Shown: positions 40,201 to 51,300, counted from the stretch's first letter. The stretch: DNA of 64,000 bases from Neostapfia colusana (GCA_030760725.1 JASWHV010000008.1:46076057-46140056), one strand, 5' to 3'. Translations and numbers: made by a program. The notes: a model not told the origin generated them from the letters alone.

Positions 40201-40752
40201 TGGGAAGAAATCAGCATGGATTTCATCATGGGATTGCCTAGGACCCAATCAGGATATGATTCAATATGGGTCATCATTGATAGGCTAACCAAGGTAGCTC
40301 ACTTCATCCCCGTGAAGGAAAGCTACAGCGGATCTAAATTGGCAGAGTTGTACATGTCAAGGATCGTGTGTTACCATGGAGTGCCAAAGAAGATTGTGTC
40401 AGATCGAGGGACACAGTTCACCTCAAGGTTCTGGCAGAAGTTGCACGAAACCATGGGAACCCATCTGAACTTTAGTTCTGCCTATCATCCCCAAACTGAT
40501 GGGCAGACGGAAAGAACCAATCAGATTCTTGAAGATATGCTGAGGGCATGTGCACTCAAAAACAATCGGAGTTGGGACAAGAACTTACCGTATGCGGAGT
40601 TTTCCTATAACAACAGCTATCAAGCTAGTATGAAGATGTCACCGTTTGAAGCCTTGTACGGGAGGAAGTGCAGAACTCCCCTATTTTGGAACCAAACGGG
40701 GAAAGTAAAGTATTTGGTCCAGAAGTACTACAAGAAGCCAAGGCGAAGGTGA
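37273..40752 (+). CDS. gag-pol: B Gag C-terminus, protease, RT, RNase H and integrase
   Basis: Continuous frame of more than 1,150 codons (first ATG-like start 37303). Zinc knuckle CX2CX4HX4C at 37813-37854. Protease DSG with Asp codon 37999-38001 and GMDWL. RT: VDYRALNEVTIKNKYPLP, KIDLRSGYHQ, FGLTNAP, FIDD with Asp codons 38935-38940. RNase H: YCDASGNGLGC, TDHKSLKY, YHPGKANVVVDALSR. Integrase: HHCC finger, then Asp in SMDFIMG (40219-40221), Asp in VSDRGTQF (40402-40404) and Glu in QTERTNQ with the family's 35-residue spacing. The frame is lost near 40697 where a run of five G in A and C has four here, ending in a spurious tail at 40752. Only this and the gag stop separate it from a full polyprotein. 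Confidence 0.94.
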   Translation, partial: GELKNKRKEFLGLQQGNMTVREYLTKFTQLSRYAPRDIETDEQKQDCFVEGLTAEMQCAMSSNEYESFQKMVDRAFVIERKLKAFENENKRKAGWSHQASGSNTRPRLMQQPAGQTNCAAVPYSAPRGYNPNFRPPAGPIQPQRQFVQQPRPAYPPRPAVQGPPNQPQDSKGQAPKVGVPCFSCGEVGHYAHKCPKKKPAQPQQQNVMRGRVNHVTMEEAQEAPDVVVGKFPANLHLATLLFDSGATHSFIAQGFVKKHDLATTQMNHMSAVNSPGGEIRTRQVCPKVNLDINGVVFTANLIVIDSQGIDIILGMDWLTKHKGIIHCSTRTVELTHPSGTRVKFITIHEPRRDIKLNQVKVKVEEIRTIKEYPDVFPEELPGMPPDREVEFAIELVPGTAPIYKRPYRMDSKQLEELKDHLRELTEKGYNSPSSSPWGAPVIFVPKKDRTQRLCVDYRALNEVTIKNKYPLPHIEDLFDQLRGACLFSKIDLRSGYHQLKIRQSDIPKTAFVSRYGLYEYTVMPFGLTNAPAYFMYLMNKVFMEYLDKFVVVFIDDILVFSKDEEEHEEHLRFVLQRLREHQLYAKLSNCEFWLKRVPFIGHIISEGGISMDPAKNEDIQKWKTPENVGEVRSFLRLAGYYRRFIEGFSKISRPLTKLLEKGITFTWMPQCETSFQELKKRLTTAPVLVMPDMQKNFTVYCDASGNGLGCVLMQEGHVVAYASRQLRKHEKNYPTHDLELAAAVHALKIWRHYLMGKRTEIYTDHKSLKYIFTQPDLNLRQRGWLELINDFNEGINYHPGKANVVVDALSRKVQVNKLSLKDMPAELKDEVIRLNLCLVNSGEAIAMEVDSTLERDIREGQKNDEKIQDIRQLIKENKAPGFREDEQGTVWHGKRICVPEVKEIRELILKEAHDSDYSIHPGSTKMYQDLKSRYWWYGMKRDVAEHVALCDTCQLVKAEHQRPAGLLQPLKVPEWKWEEISMDFIMGLPRTQSGYDSIWVIIDRLTKVAHFIPVKESYSGSKLAELYMSRIVCYHGVPKKIVSDRGTQFTSRFWQKLHETMGTHLNFSSAYHPQTDGQTERTNQILEDMLRACALKNNRSWDKNLPYAEFSYNNSYQASMKMSPFEALYGRKCRTPLFWNQTGKVKYLVQKYYKKPRRR

Positions 40753-41255
40753 GGGAAATTCGCAACAACTTGAGGATAGCACAGACACGCCAAAAGAGCT
40801 ACGCCGATGTAAGAAGAAGAGAGCTCGTTTTCAACGTGGGAGACTATGTCTATCTCAAGGTGTCCCCTATCAGACGACTTCGTCGGTTCAAGGTGAAGGG
40901 GAAGTTGTCACCTCGATACATCGGACCCTTTCAAGTTCTGAAAAGGAAAGGCGAAGTGGCGTATCAACTAGAGTTACCGGCTCGTCTATCGGATGTGCAC
41001 GATGTATTCCATGTGTCACAACTCAAGAAATGCCTGAGAACGCCTGAAGAGGTGTTACCCATGAATGAAGTGGACGTAGCTGAGGATTTGTCTTATGCCG
41101 AGCAACCACACAAGATTTTGGAGACAATGGAACGCATCACCAGAAATAAAAGAATTCGGATGTGCAAGGTGCAGTGGAAGCATCATTCAGAAGAGGAAGC
41201 CACTTGGGAGCGGGAAGATGAGCTCAAGGCACAATTTCCGGAATTGTTTTCTTAG
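40698..41255 (+). pseudogene. pol: B integrase C-terminus and chromodomain-like tail
   Basis: Reads in the shifted frame to TAG 41253-41255. ESKVFGPEVLQEA, RQKSYADVRRREL and NVGDYVYLKVSPIRR form the integrase C-terminal domain; RYIGPFQV is the GPY/F motif. HVSQLKKCLRTPEEVLP leads to the chromodomain-like tail (about 41098-41250): HKILETMER, CKVQWKHHSEEEATWERE, FPELFS. In this clade the tail is thought to read H3K9-methylated chromatin. Confidence 0.9.
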
Positions 41256-41286
41256 AACCACCAATCTCGAGGACGAGATTTCTTTT

Positions 41287-41300
41287 AAGGGGGGTAGAGC
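41287..41300 (+). promoter_or_regulatory. B polypurine tract
   Basis: AAGGGGGGTAGAGC immediately before the 3' LTR. Confidence 0.9.
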
Positions 41301-44300
41301 TGTAACACCCCAAAAATCTTGTTAAGAACCTAAATCATTTTAAGAGGGGAATTTAAAATTTTTTGGACGTGTTGCATGTTTTGCAAAAATTCAAATTCAA
41401 ACTGGAATTCAAATTAAACTCAAAACAGAAAAGAAATAGAAAAAGAAAAAAAGAAAACAGAAAAAACCGGCCAGTGGGCCGAAACCCACCAGCCGGCCCA
41501 ACCAGCGCCCGCGCCAGCCCGCAGCCGCGCGCGCCCTTTCCTCCCACTGACAGGCGGGGCCGCCAGTTCTTCGTCTACCTCGCGCCAGCGCCGGACTCTC
41601 TCACCCGAATCAAAACCGATCGGGAATTCTCGCGTATCCCAGCCGAATTCCGTTCGGGGGCGACGCAAACTCGATCTAAACCACCCCGCCGCCCTCCCCC
41701 GTCTATAAAAACCCCGGCCTCGTTCTGTTTTTCCCACGCGATCTGCTGTTTTTCCTCCGGTGAGAACCCGAGCTTTCTCCGGCGAAGTTTGGCCGATCTA
41801 AGCTCGGAAATTCCGATCTAACTTGCTGGTCTTGATCCACTGCCTCCGGGGAACCTTGCAGGTGCAGAAAACTCGGTGACTTGCGGTGTAAACACAGCGC
41901 CGACGAGCCTCGCCGTGAATTCACCTCGGACCTCGTCGCCGATCACCTTCCAGGACCTCCGAGCTCAAGAAAACCACCGAGGTGAGATCCCCGACCTCTC
42001 CTCCACCGATCTATGCCATAAGATGACAGTTCTAGGAAGAATTCTCGAAGATCGGAAAGTCTCCGGCGAGATCGCCGCTTCCCGCCGCCGTGCGCCGCCG
42101 GCAGCGCCGCCCGCGCTCGATCAGAGCGACGTGGCCGCTTGTGCGCCGTCTATTTAAAATCGCACGATAGACTTTAAATCCCCGCGTACCGGTTCGATGT
42201 TATAATCTCGGCCGTCGGTTTAAAATCGGACGGTCCACGTCAGCCCCGCGTTATAAAGACTGGAAATCTTACGTGCTACCCCCTGGGGTTCTCGGGAAAT
42301 AAGAGCTAGCCCCAGAAACTTCTGATCTAGCCCCTGGAACTTCAGAAAATCATGTAAATTCATTTAAAAATCAGTTTTAGCCCCTGGACTTAATAAAAAT
42401 TAGGAAAAACTCCTCTGTTATGAGTAGCTAGACCCCTGAGAATTCTTAAAATAATAGTATAGACCCTGTAGTGGGGTGAGTTTACCATTTTAGCCCTGTT
42501 TAATATTTAATTTAGGAAATTGAATATGTGGCTAGTGTTTAAAATTTAAAAAGTGGGACAAACATATTGTCAAAATTAAATTAAAAACTTTCTCAGTATT
42601 TAGAAAACTTTGGAGTGAGATAAAAATATATTTTGGGCTGAAGTGAATCTGTTTAATTTATTATTCATATTTAGGGACACATTTTTAAGTAAAGAATAGT
42701 TCTGGAAAATAGGGAAAATAATTGTAAAATAGTTTACATCAGAGGAAAAGGTCAAAAATATATTAGTAAATATTTTAGATCAGAACCTATTCTGTTTAGA
42801 TGATGTGTCTTATTATTTTCATAATAAAGTTCACATTTAGGCATAGGAAATAAATCTGAAAATATAGCAACTAGTAAATGATAAATGGAGTTCTAAAATC
42901 CAAAGAATTCAGTTTAGGGTTGGTAGAAATTCTGAAGACACATATGGAGAAGGAAAATAACTTTCATGCATACTTGGTAGCTAAAAGGTGTAGTACTTGA
43001 ATATAAGGAATTTATTTAAATTGGAAACTCATATATATTGTATGTAAGTATAAATGTGAACACAAAAGTAGGAATCATATACACATGATTAAAAGTGCAT
43101 GCAAGCCACAAATCAACACACCTAGAGTAACCACAACACATATAATGGTGAATGACTTTCATAAATATGAATGTGTGGTTTGTATGAAGTGGAAGTGTGA
43201 ACTATGTCTTATGGATTGTTGTTTTTCTTTTGCTATGTGTGATGGTATGATGTAGAACCTGCTCAAGAGCAAGTTATTCCTTTCCATGATCAGGACTACC
43301 CATTTCAAGAGCAGCAGGAAGGAGGCAAGTGTCCTTGACCACTTTGATCCTATGCTAGGATGTGTAGATAGAATTATTTGCATTGTCAAGTTAAATATGA
43401 AACCCATGCTAGGAAGTTTCCCTAGAGTTGCATCACCTTGTTTCCTTGTAGCTTGGGTTGGGATTTATTTTATCATGTCATTTACTATTATGCATATGCT
43501 TAGCCATGCTTAGAATGGGATATTTGGGATATGAGATCATCGGTTTATATTACCATACTCTTGAATGAGATATTGTGAGTTGTGTAGAGGTAGGGATCAA
43601 GGCAAGTTGGATGTTTTGGTTGTGTGCTGGGTGCACGAGACTCGGGTTTGTGTTTAGTACTTGCCTGGATACTAAGGACCGGTTCATGGAGCATGTAACC
43701 TGGCTTTACAGTGCCAACCACATGCTGAGATGGGGCAGCTTGGCCAATTAATTAGGTGTATCCCCGGCGTAGTATGGGTGTGTTGGATGGTGCGGGGAGT
43801 AGGTGTCAGCTGGACTACCATATGAACCGCAAGGCTCAAGGGGGGCCACTGCAGCGTGGTTGGAGCCTCTTGTATGCTGTTAGGGGTGAAACCTCAGTGG
43901 GCCCACGCTCGTCGGGAATCCCTTTGTAAAGGCTTCGTAGTGATCTCCTGGCTACACACCTGGGAAGTGTGAATGTGGTTTGTAGCCACTGGCATAATGG
44001 AGGTCCTTTTAGTCCACCCGGCAACGGGGTATGAAATCACTACATGTGGGTACAGTGGTACAAACTCTGCAGAGTCAAAACTGTCATGACAGCCGTGCTC
44101 ACGGTCAAGAGCGGCTTGGACTTATTCATGATTAGAGGATTGATGGTTTTGGAAGTGGTGGATGTTAAGCGGGGAGCTTAACATTGGAAATGATGTTATG
44201 GTTATGGGATTATGATGATGGGTGGGGAGTTTGGGACCATTTCACCTGTGTAGTAATGTTGGTGCTTAATAAGCTAAGGTGATAGGTATTAATTGCGTAG

Positions 44301-44727
44301 TGCTTTAACCATGAGTTCAACCTCTCCTTGTTCTAGCCATGCATGACATAACTTTCCACACTTGCTGAGTACCATCGGTACTCAACCTTGCATATTTTGT
44401 TGGTTTATATTGCTGCTCAGGTCAAGATAATGAGATGGTGTATAATGACCAAGACTTCGGACCCGAAGAAGGTTTCTAGGTTCATGGAGACCACCGGGCA
44501 ACGCCTGTGACGGAGCCCTCAAGAATAATTATTCTGCTGCTAGTTTATTTACTTGTGATGAACTTATTATTGTCCATTGAGACATTTGCTATGTAAGACT
44601 TATTTATATTCGACACCTAGCTTGTAATAAATGATGCTTCACTATTTGTCATCACATGTATGAGAAAATGATCCTGGCATACATGTTATATTCACTTGGT
44701 TGTTCTTCGGAAAAATCAGGTGTGACA
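41301..44727 (+). repeat. B 3' LTR (3427 bp)
   Basis: TGTAACACCCC...CAGGTGTGACA. It differs from the 5' LTR by scattered substitutions and small indels in the A/G tract, a few percent by eye. Dyads and exon-like pieces are present (hairpin 44162-44184). Confidence 0.95.
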
Positions 44728-44732
44728 TCGTT
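44728..44732. repeat. Target-site duplication of Gypsy B, right copy (TCGTT)
   Basis: Matches 32058-32062. Confidence 0.95.
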
Positions 44733-45645
44733 AGACCTATGAGCCCGAGACGGCGCGACCGGTTCTACAGTCGAGTGTCCTGTGAAAGGTTGCCACATAC
44801 GACGTAATGAAGGACACCAGATTTGGGTCTTCATGGGTGGGCGTATGTGTCGAGCTATCCATGCAGTGTTTGATTTGAATCACCTTCCCTCGCGGTTATT
44901 GAGTACCGCTTGCTCCCATGTTGTGAAGTAGTAATCAAGTTGTGTGGAAACAGTTAGCAAAGTTTTAATTGCTGCTATGATTATTGTAAATTGCATGAAA
45001 AACCCTGTTTTAAATAGAGATAGAGCAAACTAAAGTTATTTTCCACCTTGGGACAAGTAACATTGGAATGAAGTGTTTCTTGTTTGATTGTGGAGTTCCA
45101 ATGTTGCTGGGCGCAAGGTCACTACTATGATGGCTATAATCTGATAGTTAAGGATCAACTCGTAGGCAAGTCTTTTTGAAAATTACATGTTTAGGTCTTA
45201 AGTTACTCTCATGTAGAGTTGCATGCTTGGTTATGTCTTGCTGAGGCTTTTGTGCTCACTCTTGCTATATGAGTGGTTTTGCATGTTAATATCGACGCAT
45301 ATAAAGAAGGTTGTCCGGAAAGACTCGGAAACTTCCGAGTCATGTTACACACGAAGAACCTAGCCGCTGCCATGTCTTCGTGTTGCTAGCGAGAGGAGTC
45401 CGCGGGCGGGACCTCTTCTCGGGTGCTCCTTAGTTATTCGACGTGAGCTGTTTATAGACTTCCGCTGTAGCTATTTTATGTAAATTATTTGCAAAGAACC
45501 TTGTAAGCTTCTGCTTTTGATTTATGTAATACAGTTTTCCTCATATGTGTGTTGTTGGGCGCCGCATAACACGGCAGCACCCAATTCGAGTCCCGGGCGA
45601 GGTGCCCCGTCCCCGTGACTGAGCGGGCGGCGTGGGGTCCCGTCA
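44733..45645 (+). repeat. E2 3' LTR, right part
   Basis: Resumes E2's LTR. CCCTCGCGGTTATTGAGTACC (about 44886) matches E3 near 50818. An exon-3-like piece near 45290 reads DAYKEGCPERLG, similar to ESYEEG of E3. The last part, GTGTGTTGTTGGGCGCCGCAT, matches the E3 LTR end region near 51485. It ends GGTCCCGTCA. Confidence 0.8.
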
Positions 45646-45789
45646 GATAAGTCCGCACTCTGAAAATGGACAAGTCCGGTTACCCGTCAATTGAACATCT
45701 AACTTCTTATCTTCACATAATCTACAATCCATCGTGCCAAACAATTCTTCATTTTTCTGTCAGGCATGATGTCATCCCACTCCTAGACC

Positions 45790-47258
45790 ATGAAGAAGAA
45801 GCATGACAATGTTGCCCAACCGTCTCCTCCCGACGACTCACTTCCTAAAAGGAGGAGAGTGGTTGGTAAGACGACACAGAGCAAATACATCGTTGGAAGC
45901 TCTGCGGCCACCAGCAGAAGTGTTGGGAAGGGCAAAGGACTTGCTAGTGGTCCTATTGGTCACTTGAAGAAGAAAGCCCCCACTCACCGCAACAGGCAGC
46001 CATCAAGTGATGACTTTGTTGGAAAGGGGAGCAAACTGGCGAACGACTTCAGGAAAATTCAAGTCTATGGGCAGCAAAAGCAATATGCAGACCCCGGATT
46101 CTGGAGCAACTTCCATGCTGACTACTATGAACATGTCAACATGAAGATGAAGAATCCTGTGGTTGAGAGTCAGTGGCTCAACATTGACTACTTGAAGTCC
46201 AATAAATGCCAAGCCTATCATGTGGTACTAGAGGCATTAGAGAGGCATGGGTTGAAGGACCTCCTTTCTTTTTAATATGACTGGAACAATGAGGTAATCA
46301 CCCAGTTCTACTCTACTCTCTACTTTGCCCGTGATGATGGGGATGAGATGATCTGGATGACACATGGATCCAGATACAGTGTCACCTATGAGGAATTTGC
46401 AATGATTCTTCATCTTGAGCACACCCTGGACAATGAGCTTGTCATTCACAACCTGAAGACCTTGGAAAAGAATGAACTGGAATTCTTGTATGATACAAGA
46501 ATGCCATATGTACCCGCCACTACCAAGTACTTGAAGCTGTTTATGCCGTGCTCAATTGGATCTTGAGAAAGACCATAGCTCCAAAGGATGGTGATGCAAT
46601 CCAAGGGACTCTGAGGACATTGATGAAAGTGATAAGCAAGAAGAGGACTTTCAATGTCTTTGAGTACATCTACAATGACATAGTGAATATCTCCATCACC
46701 CCAAACAGGTCTTCTGGCTATGCACCTTATGTCATGTATATGATTGAGAAGGTGAAAGGACTGGAGTTTGTCAAAGATGTATCTCACACTGGTCTCAAGC
46801 CCCAGAAGCCTACAGTCCACATTGTGCCCTCTGCTTAAGAAGGCTCAAGGGCATCGGAGCCTACATCCCTTGAGCCTACATCTACTCCTATCCCTCCACC
46901 TGCTAGAGAGTCCTCCAGTGGTCTGCTCAAAATACTCTCTTCTATTTTTGGCTGTTGTCGCAAAATTGAAGTTAGGCAACACAAGGAGAGTTTGGCCAGA
47001 AAAAGACATCAAAGATACATGAAGGCCAACATCAAAGCCATATGTGAGAAGCTGGAGATTGAGCCAGATGGATCACCAAAGATCTCTGAGGACTCTGAGG
47101 AAGACTTCACTAAAATGGCTCCCCTCACCGAACAAGAATTTAGGTCTTTTGGACTTGCAGGTGTCTCTGCTCCTCCTCCTCAGCATGATCATGAAGACGA
47201 TGATGAAGATGACGATGAAGATAGGACCGAGAGTGAGCGAGAGAGCGGCGATGAGTGA
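45790..47258 (+). pseudogene. Z ORF in env-like position (plant transposon protein type)
   Basis: Start ATG 45790. About 490 residues ignoring breaks. N-terminus is basic with a nuclear-localisation-like LPKRRRVVGK (about residues 18-27). The middle has YADPGFWSNFHADYYEHV, FYSTLYFARDD, WMTHGSRYSVTYEEFAMIL, the pattern of the 'putative plant transposon protein' domain found in SIRE-like ORFs. C-terminus has basic KRHQRYMKANIKAI and a very acidic DDDEDDDEDRTESERES end, TGA 47256-47258. Breaks: TAA 46273, a one-base loss near 46541 (GTTTATGCC), TAA 46836. No signal peptide or clear transmembrane helix was seen, so an envelope function is not supported by sequence. Confidence 0.65.
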
Positions 47259-47643
47259 TTTCACTCAATTTTTCCCTTTTTGGTGCCTTGATGCCAAAGG
47301 GGGAGAGATTGAGATTATGTTAAGTTATCTTATTGTAAACCTTAAGGATATGTGGTGGACATGGACATGTATTTTGAAGTTTCATGTAATTTTTATTTTG
47401 AAGTCTCATGGATGTGTGATGCCTATTCGATATCTATGTGATGACTACTTTTACTTTTAATATGACCTTATCATTTTGTGGCACGTCACACTCTGGTTCA
47501 CATCCTTTTAGCCATCCCACCATAAAGGCTGCATATATTTGAGAAGTTCTTGTTACTCATTTGTCATTCTCATATATGCACACTTTATCAAAATCAAATT
47601 TTATCATTAAGTATGCAATCTAAGTTGGTTGTCATCAATCACC

Positions 47644-47657
47644 AAAAAGGGGGAGAT
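47644..47657 (+). promoter_or_regulatory. Z polypurine tract
   Basis: AAAAAGGGGGAGAT directly before the presumed LTR start TGAAAGTGC. A second purine run, AAAGGGGGAGAGA, lies at about 47296-47308; between them (47309-47643) is AT-rich non-coding sequence. Confidence 0.7.
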
Positions 47658-48388
47658 TGAAAGTGCATCTAGGCATTCCCTTGTGGGTTTTGTACGATTG
47701 ATGACAAATGAATTGAGATCCTAATGAACTTGTTGATATGAATGCAGATTAACTCGTGTAAGGTAGAAGTGGTGCACTCAAAAAGGTGAAAAATCAAGTG
47801 ATGAAGAAAAAAAGGAAAAGAACAGATTCATGAGCCAAGAGCAGTGTAGACATACTTGTATAGGATGTGTGTGAGAGACATATTTCAAGAGCTCAAAACC
47901 TTTATGTAGGGGTAAGAGATTAAAACATATCGCAATCACTCACAACACGGTGCACCAGACTAGTCGGCTCAGAAACCGGACTAGTCCGTTCAACTTTTTG
48001 TTGCCTCACAACACGTGCACCGGACTAGTCCGCTTGGAAACCGAACTAGTCCGATCAACTCTCTGGAACCAACATTCACCTTGCATCAGACTAGTCTGCT
48101 CAGAAACCGGACTAGTCCGATCAACTCTCTGGAACCAGCATTCACCTTGCACCGGGCTAGTCCGCTCCAAAACTGGACTAGTCCGTTCAACTCTCTGGAA
48201 CCGACATTCATCATACACCGGACTAGTCCGCTCTTGGACCGGACTAGTCCATTCAACTTTCTGTAAACACATCAAATTAGGGTTTCCACTGTGCCACATG
48301 CAACACGAAAATTGTACACGGCACACCGGACTAGTCCGGTGAACATAGAGGACTAGTCTGGCCACCAGGGTTTTTGGAAACCTTATAT
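47658..48388 (+). repeat. Z 3' LTR, truncated by E3
   Basis: Starts TGAAAGTGCATCTAGG. Contains GATTGATGACAAATGAATTG and the dyad array at 47955-48361. E3 begins at 48389; the five bases before it (TATAT) are the expected left target duplication. The rest of this LTR should lie right of the window. Confidence 0.65.
47955..48361. repeat. Tandem array of CCGGACTAGTCCG dyads
   Basis: Twelve copies of a 13-base dyad near CCGGACTAGTCCG, arranged as six pairs. Starts: 47955/47976, 48020/48041, 48086/48107, 48152/48173, 48218/48239, 48326/about 48349. Members of a pair are 21 bases apart and the first five pairs repeat every 65-66 bases with TTCAACTCTCTGGAACC between them. It lies in Z's LTR. Confidence 0.9.
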
Positions 48389-51300
48389 TGTGAAATCCCC
48401 AAAAAGTTCTAGCAAGAAAAATTCAGCTCATGTACACTTAGGAAAAATGAGGGGAATTAAAACTTTGAGTTATAACGGTGTAAGTTCAAAGTGAGGATTT
48501 AGACTTTCCAAAAACTTCCAAACATGGAGATCTAAATTCATAGCTTGGATCTTCATAGTCCAAATATTCCCCATTCCAAATTTCAGCTCATCTGGAGGAG
48601 TTTCAATATTTGTTTGGGATTAAAAGGAGAAGCCCTCTAATCTAAATTTCAAATTCCGTTTCGAATTCCAATTTCCTCAATTTGCAAATTTGGTTCCACA
48701 AATGCGTTCTCCACATTTGAATTAGCAGCCATGCCAAAAATAAGAAACTTTGGAGTTGGTTTGCTATGTTTTTGGAACAATGCAAAAGAAAGAATTCAAA
48801 TTCCATTTCAAATTCAAATGACCATACTTAATTCAAACTCCAACCAGAATTCAAATCATTTGAATTCAACATTCCAAACCATGACTTTGAGGTGAAGTAA
48901 AGCATTTAATTTGGAGTAGCTGTGGTGAAAATATCAGTAGAAAAGTTAATAAAACAGAGAGGGGGTGGGACCCACATGCCAGCCACACAATTTCCTTTTT
49001 CCTCTCTGTTTTTCCCCTCGGTTGATTATCAGCGCGCCACCGAGCTGCGCTTGCTCCACCGAGCTGCTTGCCTCGACGTGCTCCCGAAGCAACTCGTACG
49101 TGGGTGATAAAACAGCAGCACAGTCTCCTTTCTCTTCTCTGCCTTTAACCGAAGCCTCCTCAGCCTCAGCTGCTCGAGCACTCACCGAAGAAAACATTGG
49201 ACGCCGCTGTGATCGACGTTCAGCACCCTCCAGCCACCCCCAGCACCGGTTGATCACCCCAGGAGCTGCGCCAGCGACCCCTCGATGTGTTCCACCACTC
49301 CTCAGCTCATCCCCGGCCTCCCCTCGCTGTGCCCGAGCTGTTCTTCGCCGGAAGGAAGCAGAGCACCGTCGCCCCTCACTGCTCCCCGCGTTCCAGTCGC
49401 TCCAACGCCTCTCCCGCACGTCCAGCACCTCTCTAAGGTGTGCCAAGGTGTGTAGATATTGCTACCGCAGTCCCCTTGCCCTTCCCTGTCGCCGGCTGGC
49501 CGGAATTTGGGTTTTGGCGCCGGTACACGTGAAGAACCGACCCACACCAAAACTGGAAATTCGTCCAATGTGGTTGATCATCGGTTCTACAATTCAAGCC
49601 ACAGAAACTAGTGACACTAGCGCCCTCTCACGCCAAAGCACGGGTTAAACCAGCCATCCTACGCCCCGGGCGATGAGAAATCGCCGGCGGCGGGAAAAAC
49701 GGGTCGGTCCTCTGGTGAACTCTATTCTCCGGCCGTTTTCTGCAAGGTTTAGCATGCGTTCCATGTTCCCCGATAATTGGTGATGCTTTAGGGCAAGGTA
49801 TCTCGCAGAGAGAAGCTTCAGACACGCCAGAACGTGTTGATGCCGAGCTCCAGAGCCGCCCCGTCGGTGCCGGCCTGTTTTCGGACGTTTTCATGCGCGA
49901 AAACCTTGCCCGGCAGCCGCGCCATGTCCCCAGGAGCATGTAGGGCGAAACCGGAGCTAATTTGGTGGAGAAATGAGGGAGAACGAGCCATGGCACGATC
50001 TGAGCTGGTGTGCACGCGCGTTCTCTGGCGGGAGGTTGAAGAAAGACCTGACGGGTGGGCCCCACATTGAGTGCTCTGTACAATTCAAACAGAAAGTTAG
50101 TGAAACTTGAAAAATACATTACTTTGGGTAGAAAGCTCCAAAATTAGTGAGACAAATTTGTTTAAATCCTTAGGAGGAGTACTTCACAGAGGAACAAATT
50201 GCTTGCTATGAAAATGCTCAGGAATTTCTGTAGAATTGTTTTTATTAAATCCTTTAGGGATTTATTACAGAAGCAATTCTTTACGAAATATTCCCAAATT
50301 TGGGCAGCTAATTCTTTTCATAGTTACTGAGCTTCACTGGAGTTCATTTGCTAGGTCAAATTGCCTTACCATGTTCAGCCTTTATTTGAAAATTCAAATA
50401 TAAACAGAAACTTTTCAGAACTTCTGTTCAACTTCAAAAATTCATATCTCTCTGTTGGTAGCCCTGTTGGTGTCGATTGAGGACCGAGTCGTGTGCGGGC
50501 CTGATGAACAAGTATCGAACAGTACCGGATGGCATACTGACATAAGCAGGAAACCGATGTAATTGGTTAACCTGGGTGCCGAGGCTTACCCAACCGTAAA
50601 TAGGAGTGGGTTGAGGGTAGCAAGGTGTAAATCTGCCGGTGGGCACAGTCACGCTCCACGCGGGGACCTCCTGCCAATTACGGATGGACCGGTTCGGTGT
50701 TTGGGTTGCCTTTGAAAGGTTGTTGCATACAACAGAGTAGGAAGGGGTGTGGAATCACGCTTCTGAAAGTGGGTGTATGCAACGTGTTGTCCGGGTGTCT
50801 CCTGATTGCAATCACCGTCCCTCGCGGTTATTTGAGTACCGCTTGTTCACTGTTCTGTGACGTAGTAAGAAGTGATGTAAGCCAGTTGAATGATAATATG
50901 CTGTGATGATAGAGTAATGTTTTGGAAACCATGTCTGCTGTAGATGTAGAGCTAACTAAGTTTACTTTCCGCTTTGGGCATCATCACATCGGAGGAAAGC
51001 GGTTCTTGTTTGATTGTGGACTTCCGATGTGAGGGCTGCCTAAGGCACATGAATTTTCTGCTATAAAACTGAAAGTAAGGATCAACTTATAGGCGTGTCT
51101 TTGTTGAAGTCCATTCTCCTATTTTACACATCCCTGCATGTAGAGTTCCATGCCTAGGCTAGTCGGTTAAGCATTGCTGAGCCATCATGCTCACGGTTGC
51201 AAGTATTTGAGCTGTATGCAGGTGAGAGCTATGAGGAGGGGTCCGATGATGAGGCGATGCCCCCGTCGGGGTACACGGCCGAGCTGGAGCCCTGCACGCC

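Larger units (their letters stand above)
32063..44727 (+). mobile_element. B: Ty3/Gypsy chromovirus, nearly intact
   Basis: Complete 12.7-kb element: LTRs 32063-35486 and 41301-44727, primer site, aORF, gag-pol and polypurine tract. Lesions seen: TGA in aORF (35994), TGA in gag (37270), and a one-base loss in a G run late in integrase (about 40697). All protease, RT, RNase H and integrase catalytic residues that I can see are present. It is the best reference for the family shared with A and C. Confidence 0.96.
26494..45645 (+). mobile_element. E2: Ty3/Gypsy chromovirus, 3' part; hosts E1 and B
   Basis: Starts inside RT where E1 inserted, so its 5' LTR, gag and RT fingers must lie left of the window. 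It runs through RNase H, integrase, chromodomain-like tail and a polypurine tract, then an LTR (28891-32062 and 44733-45645) split by Gypsy B. The LTR ends ...GGTCCCGTCA at 45645; the next five bases GATAA are the expected right target duplication. Sequence beyond 45645 belongs to a different, SIRE-like element (Z). Confidence 0.88.
45646..48388 (+). mobile_element. Z: SIRE-like Copia remnant, 3' part
   Basis: Sequence between the E2 LTR and the E3 LTR. It has an ORF in the env-like position, GATGCCAAAGGGGGAGAGA after it (47291-47309), a second purine run AAAAAGGGGGAGAT (47644-47657) and an LTR start TGAAAGTGCATCTAGGC. This order and the 'GATGCCAAAGGGGGAG' signature are typical of grass SIRE/Maximus-type elements (recall, not searched). 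Gag-pol is not in the window, displaced by E2 or absent. Z is the oldest layer here. Confidence 0.7.

Noticed and set aside
47955..48361. CRISPR-like array
   Set aside because: Short regular dyads resemble repeats with spacers, but the spacers repeat too and the locus is a plant LTR.
48965..49648. 227-codon open frame in E3 LTR
   Set aside because: Same GC-driven effect; opposite strand is equally open, composition is unlike a folded protein.
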